The notes beneath the pieces were generated by a model. It was not told the DNA's origin, made no database searches, and saw nothing but the letters and a program-made list of their open reading frames with translations. The position numbers and the translations under genes were made by a program. From Flavobacteriaceae bacterium (GTDB taxonomy: Bacteria > Bacteroidota > Bacteroidia > Flavobacteriales > Flavobacteriaceae), in the NCBI GenBank assembly GCA_002687665.1, contig NZAX01000025.1, positions 3,929-10,126 on the forward strand: a stretch of DNA of 6,198 nt, given 5' to 3'. Position 1 is the first letter of the stretch. Each line of letters starts with the position of its first letter. Shown here piece after piece: positions 1 to 6,198 of this stretch.

Positions 1-2129
1 CCTACTTTTACTCCAAGGGTGCTAAATTCAGAAATCTTAAAAGAGTTGCTTTCAATTTTTTCAACTGATACATAAGTGTTGAAGAGTGGATTTTGATTGT
101 CCAACTGTATTGCCAAATTTTCTGTTTTTATACCCTTAAAAGTAATTCTAGGAATGTTAAGCTTCATTTTAGATATATTGTTTTGGGTTGACAAAACACC
201 TCTAAAAAAAGCCTTTTTGTCAATAACCAAGTCAGGAAAAACCGCATTCAGATGATCAGTTTGTACACTGATATCATAAACCAAATCTTGGGGAAACTCA
301 ATCTTTTTCTTTTTAAGTATAGGAAAGGCCTCAGCAACGGCATTGGAAAAAAGGTTATTTAGCTTACTTAGTTGAAACCCTCCTTCAATATTAATATCTA
401 TAATGTCAGAATTGATAGTTCTGATTGTTCTATTTTGATCGGTTAAACTGGTTTCAAGAATAAAATCATTGAAGGTATCCACTTGAGTTTTACTTTCAAA
501 TTGAATATTTTTAAACAGTAAGTTTCCTTGAAGCTCATCAAAGGTATTACCGACCACAAATAGGTTTATGTCTCCAGAGTAAACGGCTTTTCCACCTCCA
601 AGGTCTTGATTCATTAGATGAAGATTAAGCTCTTCTAAATTGAGATCAAGTTGAAATTTATTTTGATCTTCCCCCCAAGCATAGGCTATCTTTGAACTAG
701 CAACAGTGTAATTATCTTCGACCAAAATATTTGCCGTAAATTCTTTTTCTTCAAATAATCCATCTATTTCAAGCTTATTGATCCGCTCACCCCATAGAAA
801 AATTTCATCAAAATCAATATCAAAATTAATATCCAGATCACCCGAAGCAATTCTGTTTCCTTTTATCATTAATTTTGATGTTACCTTACCTAATTCGGGA
901 TGCCAAGGTGATAAATCGAATTTTTCTATTGAAGAATTACTATTAAAACGATTTAGTTTAAGTTTTCCTTGATCATGAGATATGTCTAACAAACTTCGAT
1001 TTATAATTGAAGCATTTCCATTCCTTAACAGCAAATCAGAACTCACTTGGTTATTTTCTATAGAAAAAACTCCACTACATTCAAAAAGATCATAGCTAAG
1101 TAATGGTTTTAGAAATTTATGATAATAGGCCTGGGGAACGATTTGGAATAAATTTGGGCTTATAATATTTAAATATTCAAACTCAATAAAACCCTTCAAG
1201 GGTAAATCCGAAAAAACTTGTTGCACATCTAGCTTAGCCTTAAATTCGATTGCTTCTTGGGCTATTTCAAGATTAGAAAATTTTAGGTCATTAAGTTTCC
1301 CTGCAGCTGATAGGTTGAATTTCATTGGCTTGAAATTTTCAGGTAAATCGACAAAGTTTTGAAGCTCTTTCCTAGAAAAAATACCATTGAGAAAAAAGTT
1401 AATATAAGTATTCTCTTTGAATCTATTAAAACCTTCATTAGGAAGCAATAAGTTGATATTGCCTTCAATAAAACTGGAGCCAGAGGACAACTGAAAGGAT
1501 TGCATATCAATCGAACATGCATTGTAAATAAACTTTTTTGCATTTAGATTGACTATACCATAATCATTTGAATCAAACATTAAATTATTCAAAGACATTT
1601 CCAAGCCGTCACTGATGAGAAAAAAATCGTTGGCATTAAGATTAATATTTTGAAATTCTAATGAATTATCGGAATTGTTTTTATCCTGGCTTAAAAACCG
1701 ACCGTCAGAAATTTTTAATTCATCTATTCTAACAAAAACAGGGAGATCATTATTTGGTTTTGAATGAGCCAGGAGCTTTTCTTTGAAATAAAAAAAAGCA
1801 TTGTTTTCTTCACCTTCATAATGCGTGATCTTTAAAATTATATTTTCAAATTCGGTAGACGAAAAAAATAAATTCCCATTGACCCACTGACCTAGACTAT
1901 AAAGATCAGTTTTAAAGTTTTTGGCATAAAAAAGGGTGTCAGAATGGTGATCTGCAATATAAAAGGAAGCTAAATTTACAGTACCATCAAATCCAATTGC
2001 CACTCCTTCAACCTTCATCTCTGTTTCAAGGTTTTGATACATTTTTTGTGTAAAATGGTTGACCATACGGGTCTGGACCACAGGAATACTGAATAGCATT
2101 AAGCCTCCCAATGATAAAAGTAAAATCAT
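1..2129 (-). CDS. tamB: TamB-like translocation/assembly module, N-terminal half (partial, runs off left edge)
   Basis: Read on the minus strand, one frame stays open from an in-frame TAA at 2178-2180 to the left edge, giving about 709 codons from the first ATG (2129). Seen: a hydrophobic N-terminal segment (residues 1-18) followed by PVVQTRMVNHFTQKMYQNL, then IADHHSDTLFYAKN near residues 58-71. The rest is a long series of short alternating polar/hydrophobic strands. Near residues 511-545 lies GGGKAVYSGDINLFVVGNTF followed by ELQGNLLFKNIQFES, and near 575-590 DIIDINIEGGFQLSKL. These match the Bacteroidota TamB family as I know it: an inner-membrane-anchored periplasmic beta-rich protein that helps deliver outer-membrane proteins or lipids, usually about 1,400-1,700 residues. 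The C-terminal DUF490/TamB domain would lie outside the window, so the call rests on the N-terminal half. Coding starts at 2129 if ATG is used. An upstream non-ATG start (ATT at 2168) would add 13 residues including three lysines and give a much better membrane anchor. Divergent from tsaD. Confidence 0.88.
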   Translation of the reverse strand, partial: MILLLSLGGLMLFSIPVVQTRMVNHFTQKMYQNLETEMKVEGVAIGFDGTVNLASFYIADHHSDTLFYAKNFKTDLYSLGQWVNGNLFFSSTEFENIILKITHYEGEENNAFFYFKEKLLAHSKPNNDLPVFVRIDELKISDGRFLSQDKNNSDNSLEFQNINLNANDFFLISDGLEMSLNNLMFDSNDYGIVNLNAKKFIYNACSIDMQSFQLSSGSSFIEGNINLLLPNEGFNRFKENTYINFFLNGIFSRKELQNFVDLPENFKPMKFNLSAAGKLNDLKFSNLEIAQEAIEFKAKLDVQQVFSDLPLKGFIEFEYLNIISPNLFQIVPQAYYHKFLKPLLSYDLFECSGVFSIENNQVSSDLLLRNGNASIINRSLLDISHDQGKLKLNRFNSNSSIEKFDLSPWHPELGKVTSKLMIKGNRIASGDLDINFDIDFDEIFLWGERINKLEIDGLFEEKEFTANILVEDNYTVASSKIAYAWGEDQNKFQLDLNLEELNLHLMNQDLGGGKAVYSGDINLFVVGNTFDELQGNLLFKNIQFESKTQVDTFNDFILETSLTDQNRTIRTINSDIIDINIEGGFQLSKLNNLFSNAVAEAFPILKKKKIEFPQDLVYDISVQTDHLNAVFPDLVIDKKAFFRGVLSTQNNISKMKLNIPRITFKGIKTENLAIQLDNQNPLFNTYVSVEKIESNSFKISEFSTLGVKV

Positions 2130-2177
2130 CAGTATCAGTATAATAGTAAATTTGTATGACTTTTTAATGGTAATCTT

Positions 2178-2301
2178 TTATTTTTGTTGCCGTTAAGAAA
2201 ATTGATTTTAAATTCTCAAATAGATATTCAAAACCGTTAAGTTAAATTTTTAATAAAAAACAAGTCAATTAAAATCAGCTTAATAAGCTAGATTTAAATT
2301 T
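2178..2301. promoter_or_regulatory. Divergent tamB/tsaD intergenic region (presumed promoters for both)
   Basis: This is the only non-coding stretch of note, strongly AT-rich, and both flanking genes must start from it unless transcription comes from elsewhere. No convincing Bacteroidota promoter (TTTG about 20 bases before TAnnTTTG) is visible. Weak candidates toward tsaD: TAAATTTT at 2243-2250, with no clear upstream TTG partner. Weak candidates toward tamB (minus strand): TTGACT at 2263-2268 and TTAACT at 2240-2245 separated by 17 bases; the first box is good and the second is poor. The octamer CCGTTAAG occurs twice in the same orientation (2190-2197 and 2234-2241), which chance could explain in DNA this biased. 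A palindrome at 2277-2289 is listed separately. No riboswitch-like or terminator-like hairpin was seen. Confidence 0.4.
2277..2289. repeat. Perfect palindrome AGCTTA-A-TAAGCT upstream of tsaD
   Basis: Two 6-base arms that are exact reverse complements flank a single A, ending 12 bases before the tsaD GTG. The position fits an operator or a small 5'-UTR hairpin close to the translation start, but a stem with a one-base loop cannot fold fully as RNA, so a protein-binding site in DNA is the better reading. Arms of this length do turn up by chance in AT-rich DNA, so function is unproven. Confidence 0.35.
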
Positions 2302-3321
2302 GTGAAAAAAACAAACTACATACTTGGAATAGAGTCTTCATGCGACGATACTGCTGCTGCCGTTCTAAAGGACAATGTGGTACTATCAAATTGTATAGCC
2401 AACCAAAAAATACATCAGTCCTATGGCGGAGTAGTTCCCGAATTGGCTTCAAGGGCACATCAATCAAACATCGTTCCTGTCGTTCAACAAGCTCTATCCA
2501 TTGCAAATATCGACAAAAAACAGCTTTCTGCAATTGCTTATACCAGAGGTCCTGGTTTGCTGGGGTCTCTATTAGTTGGGAGTACTTTTGCGAAGTCGCT
2601 AGCCATGAGTCTGGACATTCCTCTCATCGAGGTAAATCATATGCAAGCTCATTTACTTTGTCATTTTATCAGAAATGAAGATAGGCCTCCTCCAGAATTC
2701 CCATTTCTCGGAGTGACACTATCTGGTGGGCATACACAATTGGTCTTGGTCAAAAGTCATTTTGATATGAGGGAAATTGGAAGAACACGCGACGATGCGA
2801 TAGGAGAAGCCTTTGACAAATGCGGAAAGGTAATGGGATTAAATTACCCTGCTGGACCCGAAATCGATCGATTGGCGAAAAAAGGTAAGTCAGATGCATT
2901 TGAATTCCCTATACCTAAAGTAGAGGGTTTAGAAGTTTCATTTAGTGGACTAAAAACTGCTTTCATCAATTTAGTTCATAAAAACAAAAATATAAACTCC
3001 AACTTTATTGAAGAAAACCTAAATGACCTTTGTGCTTCAATACAGAAAACCTTTGTGACTGTAATTGTAAATAAAATTATCCTTGCTAAGGAAAAATACA
3101 ATCTCAATAGAGTTGTTATAGGTGGTGGAGTCGCAGCCAATTCTGAAATTAGAAAAGTTTTGGGGGGAAAAGTTATACAGGATAAATGGGAGGTGTTTTT
3201 ACCTCCTTTTCAATATACTACCGATAATGCAGCAATGATAGGAATAGTAGGATATCAAAAACTATTGAGTCAACAATGGGGTACAATGAACCAAACCGTT
3301 AGTGCAAGATTATCACTTTGA
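2302..3321 (+). CDS. tsaD: tRNA N6-adenosine threonylcarbamoyltransferase, subunit TsaD
   Basis: TsaD (Kae1/Gcp/YgjD family) transfers the threonylcarbamoyl group from threonylcarbamoyl-AMP to A37 of tRNAs that read ANN codons, giving t6A. It works in the cytoplasm with TsaB and TsaE, after TsaC/TsaC2 makes the intermediate; none of those partners is in this window. The protein is 339 residues, full length for the family. Seen in order: GIESSCDDTAAA (9-20), YGGVVPELASRAH (41-53), the metal-binding pair H113 and H117 in NHMQAH, SGGHT (141-145) for nucleotide binding, GEAFDK (168-173), PAGPEID (183-189), GGGVAAN (274-280) and TDNAAMIG (307-314) with metal ligand D308. All expected catalytic and metal residues are present. 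The start is GTG: an in-frame TAA at 2284-2286 leaves no ATG upstream, and the protein begins directly before the conserved GIESSCDDT. First gene of a tight plus-strand group with rsmE. Confidence 0.97.
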   Translation: MKKTNYILGIESSCDDTAAAVLKDNVVLSNCIANQKIHQSYGGVVPELASRAHQSNIVPVVQQALSIANIDKKQLSAIAYTRGPGLLGSLLVGSTFAKSLAMSLDIPLIEVNHMQAHLLCHFIRNEDRPPPEFPFLGVTLSGGHTQLVLVKSHFDMREIGRTRDDAIGEAFDKCGKVMGLNYPAGPEIDRLAKKGKSDAFEFPIPKVEGLEVSFSGLKTAFINLVHKNKNINSNFIEENLNDLCASIQKTFVTVIVNKIILAKEKYNLNRVVIGGGVAANSEIRKVLGGKVIQDKWEVFLPPFQYTTDNAAMIGIVGYQKLLSQQWGTMNQTVSARLSL

Positions 3322-3323
3322 TC

Positions 3324-4043
3324 ATGGAGTTATTCTACAATGAAAACCTGCATTTAAATGATGAATCACTCAACCTTGGTCCAGATGAAAGTCGGCATTT
3401 GAGCAAAGTATTGAGGAAAGAAGTAGGTGAAAAAATTCGGGTAACCAATGGCCATGGATTGGAGTGGAATGGAGAGCTAATCTCAACAGATAGTCGCAAA
3501 GCAACTGCAAAAAAAAAGGAAGCTGTTTTACATCAAAACAAAATCTTACCACTTCATATTGCAATTGCTCCGACCAAAAGTAACGATCGTTTGGAGTGGT
3601 TTTTGGAAAAAGCTACAGAAATAGGAATTACTGAAATAACTCCTTTAGTTTGCTACCACTCGGAAAGAAAATCAATTAAACCCGAAAGAATTAATAAAAT
3701 ATTAGTAAGAGGGCTTAAACAATCTGTTCAATATTTCTTACCAAAACTTAACCCTATGATTTCATTTGAGGAATTTATGAAATCGAATCATCCACAAATC
3801 AAATTGCTGGCCCACTGTCAAAACGGCAACAAGACGCCCATGCACAAATTGGGAAATTTGAATAAAGAGATATTGATCATGATAGGACCAGAGGGTGATT
3901 TTTCCAATCAGGAGATTAAAGCCGCATTAAATAATTCATTTATAGAAATCACCCTTGGAGTAAATCGTTTAAGATCTGAAACAGCTGGGATTGTAGCATG
4001 CAGTAAAGTGGCCACTCTTCGGGAAATTTCAAAAACAAAATGA
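3324..4043 (+). CDS. rsmE: 16S rRNA (uracil-1498-N3)-methyltransferase RsmE
   Basis: RsmE is a SAM-dependent SPOUT methyltransferase that makes m3U1498 in helix 44 of 16S rRNA, in the decoding region of the 30S subunit. The 239-residue product fits the family size. The N-terminal PUA-like domain shows LGPDESRHLSKVLRKEVGEK (about 18-37) and TNGHG. The C-terminal SPOUT/trefoil-knot domain shows EWFLEKATEIGITEITPL (91-108), LKQSVQYFLPKLNP (131-144), the SAM-binding loop IGPEGDFSNQEI (187-198) and the knot segment LGVNRLRSETAGIVA (211-225). GPEGD instead of GPEGG is common in Bacteroidota homologues. ATG at 3324 is preferred over the in-frame TTG six bases earlier, because MELFYN is the expected N-terminus and it leaves a two-base gap after the tsaD stop (TGA 3319-3321), consistent with translational coupling. 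A run of nine A bases (3509-3517) encodes a Lys stretch. Confidence 0.95.
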   Translation: MELFYNENLHLNDESLNLGPDESRHLSKVLRKEVGEKIRVTNGHGLEWNGELISTDSRKATAKKKEAVLHQNKILPLHIAIAPTKSNDRLEWFLEKATEIGITEITPLVCYHSERKSIKPERINKILVRGLKQSVQYFLPKLNPMISFEEFMKSNHPQIKLLAHCQNGNKTPMHKLGNLNKEILIMIGPEGDFSNQEIKAALNNSFIEITLGVNRLRSETAGIVACSKVATLREISKTK

Positions 4044-4069
4044 AGCTTTATTTTACTTAACTTTAACGA

Positions 4070-5158
4070 ATGGATACTAAGAACATTTCCCAAGGCATTA
4101 TAGATTCAGTTATCAAGCTGGGACTTCTTGCATTGGGAATATTTTTACTAATAAAATTAAAGGTTTTACTAGTATATATCTTAGTTGCTGCAATAATCTC
4201 TCTTATTGGGCGTCCCATAGTCTTGATTCTTAAAAACAAACTCAAATTTAGTAATCTTCTAGCTGTCAGTTTTTCTCTGTTAATATTAGTGTCTATCCTT
4301 TTTGGGGTAATATCACTATTCATTCCTCTTGTGATTCAACAAGGTGAAAACTTATCTCTTCTTAATCTAAACGAATTAGAGTACAAACTCGAAAAACTAA
4401 TGAATGAAATAATTCTGTTTTTTAATTTAAACCCTTCAAAAATAGAACAGTACTCTTCATTAAACAACATTATCAACACTAATAATCTAGGAGCGATTCC
4501 AGAGTTTTTAAATTATTTATTGAGCATTTTGAGCAGCTTTACAATCGGTCTATTCTCGGTTACCTTCATCTCATTTTTTTTATTAAAGGATAGTCATTTA
4601 CTGGAAAGTGCCATTTTGGTTTTTGTTAATAAAAAGAGTGAGCTACGAGTAAAAAAATCTTTTGAAAAGATCAAAAACTTACTTTCTCGTTATTTTTTGG
4701 GCCTGCTACTCCAGATTTTTATACTATTAGTAATGTATGGTTTTATTCTGCTAATATTTGGAATTAAAAATGCCCTAGTCATTGCATTTTTATGTTCATT
4801 ATTAAATCTTATCCCATACATAGGCCCTGTAATTGGTGCTTTTTTAATGATGTTTCTTACAATGACCAGTAATGTCGAAGCTGACTTTAGTACTGTAATA
4901 CTTCCTAAGACAATCTATGTGATGATAGGCTTCTTTATTGGGCAATTAATCGATAACTTTTTTAGCCAACCTTATATTTTTTCCAATAGTGTAAAATCAC
5001 ACCCTCTTGAAATTTTTATAGTGATAATTGCAGGAGGTACTCTGATGGGAACTTTGGGAATGATTGTAGCAATCCCTTTATACACTGCCTTAAAAGTTGT
5101 TTTCAAAGCTTTTATGTCGGAAAATAAAATTGTTAAATCGCTTACACAGGATATCTGA
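4070..5158 (+). CDS. AI-2E family (PF01594/UPF0118) membrane permease
   Basis: A 362-residue integral inner-membrane protein of the AI-2E transporter family, which includes TqsA, PerM, YdiK and several Na+/H+ antiporter-like proteins. Seen: about eight hydrophobic segments (roughly 16-29, 31-52, 62-90, 146-172, 207-231, 234-263, 278-297 and 312-347) and a polar loop of about 55 residues between the third and fourth, typical of the family. The C-terminal signature blocks are present: LLNLIPYIGPVIGAF (244-258), QLIDNFFSQPYIFSNSVKSH (292-311) and HPLEIFIVIIAGGTLMGTLG (311-330), followed by AIPLYTALKV. The family name comes from one characterised member; the substrate here is unknown and nothing nearby suggests quorum sensing. 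The ATG at 4070 lies 26 bases after the rsmE stop with no terminator between them, so it is probably co-transcribed with tsaD-rsmE, although an own promoter cannot be excluded. It ends seven bases from a convergent gene. Confidence 0.92.
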   Translation: MDTKNISQGIIDSVIKLGLLALGIFLLIKLKVLLVYILVAAIISLIGRPIVLILKNKLKFSNLLAVSFSLLILVSILFGVISLFIPLVIQQGENLSLLNLNELEYKLEKLMNEIILFFNLNPSKIEQYSSLNNIINTNNLGAIPEFLNYLLSILSSFTIGLFSVTFISFFLLKDSHLLESAILVFVNKKSELRVKKSFEKIKNLLSRYFLGLLLQIFILLVMYGFILLIFGIKNALVIAFLCSLLNLIPYIGPVIGAFLMMFLTMTSNVEADFSTVILPKTIYVMIGFFIGQLIDNFFSQPYIFSNSVKSHPLEIFIVIIAGGTLMGTLGMIVAIPLYTALKVVFKAFMSENKIVKSLTQDI

Positions 5159-5165
5159 GCACTGA

Positions 5166-6140
5166 TTATTTATAGACCTTTAACAATTCTTGTTGGCTAC
5201 GAATTGCATCTAAAAATTCGGATTTTAATTTTCCAATCAAATCTGAAATTCTAACATTATCTTTAATGGAGGTCACTCCTTGGCCAGCAGACCAGATGGT
5301 TTTCCATGCTTTAGCTTCCTCACTCAAGGCATCCAATTCTGTTCCAAAATCAATTTTTTTATTTTCTCTCCAACGCTCCTCGGTAATACCCATTGACTCC
5401 AGGCTAGGTCTTAAAAAATTTGCATTAACTCCTGAAACAGCTGCAGTATAAACAATATCTTCAGCCCCACTCTCCATTATCATTTTTTTATATTCCTCTT
5501 CGGCCATGCTTTCTTCAACATTTATAAAGCGTGTCCCCATATAAGCCATATCGGCTCCCATCTGAATTGCGCTTGCAATATCTCGGCCAGTGCTAAGACA
5601 ACCCGACAAAACGATCTTTTTATCAAAGACTTTTTTTACCTCGTTGATCAGAGGTATTGGATGTAGGGTACCAGCATGTCCACCTGCTCCAGCAGCAACA
5701 ACGATTAAGCCATCAACTCCTGCTTGGGATGCCTTTTCGGCATGTCTCTTTTTAATTATATCGTGATAAACCAAACCTCCATAACCGTGAACTACATTGA
5801 CTATATCTGCAATTGCTCCCAAAGAGGTAATTACAAGAGGTACTTTGTGTTTTACACAAATATCCAAATCCGCTTTTACCCTAATATTAGTAGGATGTAC
5901 AATCAAATTTACACCAAAAGGAGCAGCTTTTTTACCGGTATTCTTTTCAAAAGCATCAAGTTCCTGTTTAATTTGAACAACCCATTCCTCAAAACCCTCA
6001 GAGGTCCTCTGATTTAGAGCTGGGAAAGTACCCACAATTCCGTTTTTGCAACATTCAATTACCAACTTTGGTCCGGAAATAAGAAACAAGGGTGCGGCAA
6101 TTAGGGGGAGATTAAGAGAATTATAAAAGTCTTGATTCAT
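5166..6140 (-). CDS. NAD(P)H-dependent flavin oxidoreductase, nitronate monooxygenase family
   Basis: A 324-residue (from the ATG at 6140) FMN-dependent TIM-barrel enzyme of the NMO/2-nitropropane dioxygenase family (PF03060), presumably cytosolic. Family members oxidise alkyl nitronates or act as NAD(P)H:quinone or enoyl-ACP reductases, so the real substrate here is open. Seen, numbered from that ATG: LPLIAAPLFLISGPKLVIEC near the N-terminus, GIVGTFPALNQR (35-46), FGVNLIVH (75-82), the FMN-phosphate loop AGAGGHAG (150-157) with H155 at the usual position of the conserved histidine, LSGCLSTGRDIASAIQMGAD (178-197) and AYMGTRF (199-205). The frame is intact. An in-frame ATG at 6164 would add eight residues (MVTKKEIY). 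The one at 6140 is preferred because it overlaps the TGA of a probable upstream gene (ATGA), which suggests translational coupling, and because the stretch before it is A-rich as is usual for Bacteroidota starts. Convergent with the permease, with seven bases between the stops. Confidence 0.9.
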   Translation of the reverse strand: MNQDFYNSLNLPLIAAPLFLISGPKLVIECCKNGIVGTFPALNQRTSEGFEEWVVQIKQELDAFEKNTGKKAAPFGVNLIVHPTNIRVKADLDICVKHKVPLVITSLGAIADIVNVVHGYGGLVYHDIIKKRHAEKASQAGVDGLIVVAAGAGGHAGTLHPIPLINEVKKVFDKKIVLSGCLSTGRDIASAIQMGADMAYMGTRFINVEESMAEEEYKKMIMESGAEDIVYTAAVSGVNANFLRPSLESMGITEERWRENKKIDFGTELDALSEEAKAWKTIWSAGQGVTSIKDNVRISDLIGKLKSEFLDAIRSQQELLKVYK

Positions 6141-6198
6141 GTAGATTTCTTTTTTAGTGACCATTCAAATTCAAATTCGGAAACGATATCACCTGATA
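6137..6198 (-). CDS. 3' end of an upstream minus-strand gene (partial, product unknown)
   Basis: On the minus strand the frame entering from the right edge reads SGDIVSEFEFEWSLKKKST and stops at TGA (6137-6139), which shares the bases ATGA with the oxidoreductase start at 6140. The alternating Glu/Phe stretch looks like an amphipathic beta strand followed by a basic tail, as at a natural C-terminus. An alternative frame is also open here (YQVISFPNLNLNGH, stop TAA at 6154-6156). The first is favoured because the four-base ATGA overlap is the classic arrangement of coupled genes. Nineteen residues are too few to name a family. If right, the oxidoreductase is not the first gene of its operon and its promoter lies outside the window. 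Confidence 0.5.
   Translation of the reverse strand, partial: SGDIVSEFEFEWSLKKKST

Noticed and set aside
778..972. Short plus-strand open frame inside the tamB region, and similar minus-strand frames such as 1322-1543
   Set aside because: They lie within or antisense to the long minus-strand tamB frame, show no family motif and no start signal; shadows of the real gene.
2295..2302. TAAATTTG, an exact match to the Bacteroidota -7 promoter consensus TAnnTTTG
   Set aside because: Its last base is the G of the tsaD GTG, so transcription would begin inside the gene after the only usable start codon. No TTTG box lies about 20 bases upstream. Probably coincidence.
2340..2678. 112-codon plus-strand frame overlapping the start of tsaD
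   Set aside because: Out-of-frame reading of well-conserved tsaD sequence with a low-complexity Arg/Cys/Ser-rich product; not a gene.
3885..3905. GPEGD in the RsmE SAM loop instead of the GPEGG of E. coli
   Set aside because: As recalled, this variant is usual in Bacteroidota RsmE, so it is not a sign of lost activity.
4058..4065. TAACTTTA, near the -7 consensus, between rsmE and the permease gene
   Set aside because: It lacks a -33 partner in the expected place and would give a leader of only a few bases; not enough to call an internal promoter.
4070..5158. Quorum-sensing exporter suggested by the family name AI-2E transporter
   Set aside because: The name derives from one characterised member; no luxS, lsr or signalling gene is present here and family members have varied proposed roles.
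5724..6017. 97-codon plus-strand frame opposite the flavin oxidoreductase
   Set aside because: Antisense to an intact, motif-bearing gene, with no recognisable domain; a shadow.
6163..6180. Tandem ATTCAA-ATTCAA-ATTCGG repeat near the right edge
   Set aside because: Explained by alternating Glu-Phe codons in the probable gene fragment on the minus strand; too short for a functional repeat.

Overview
The window looks like ordinary chromosomal DNA from an AT-rich member of the Bacteroidota (Flavobacteriia/Cytophagia-like). The evidence is the Bacteroidota form of TamB (a DHHSDTLFY-type motif just after the N-terminal anchor), the placement of tsaD divergent from tamB, A-rich rather than Shine-Dalgarno-type start regions, and the closest remembered family forms of RsmE and the AI-2E-type permease. 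Genus cannot be named from this sequence.

Layout. (1) Positions 1 to about 2129/2168, minus strand: the N-terminal half of a very large tamB-like gene that runs off the left edge. It is one uninterrupted open frame of more than 700 codons. (2) About 2178-2301: a 124-bp AT-rich divergent intergenic region that should hold the promoters of tamB and tsaD. It contains a perfect 13-bp palindrome just upstream of tsaD. (3) Plus strand, apparently one transcription unit: tsaD (GTG start), rsmE two bases later, then a PF01594 (AI-2E/TqsA/PerM-type) membrane permease 26 bp further on. (4) Seven bases after the permease stop, a convergent minus-strand NAD(P)H-dependent flavin oxidoreductase of the nitronate monooxygenase family. 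(5) At the right edge, about 20 codons of what is probably the 3' end of another minus-strand gene, whose TGA overlaps the oxidoreductase ATG (ATGA).

How the genes relate. TsaD (t6A37 in ANN-decoding tRNAs) and RsmE (m3U1498 in 16S rRNA) both modify RNA for translation accuracy and are packed for co-expression. TamB builds or services the outer membrane from the inner membrane. The permease and the flavin oxidoreductase have family-level calls only. No mobile element, CRISPR array, tRNA, rRNA, riboswitch or clear intrinsic terminator was seen. No new biological system is evident. The points most worth a second look are the tamB start (no canonical start codon keeps its positively charged N-terminus) and the translationally coupled gene fragment at the right edge.
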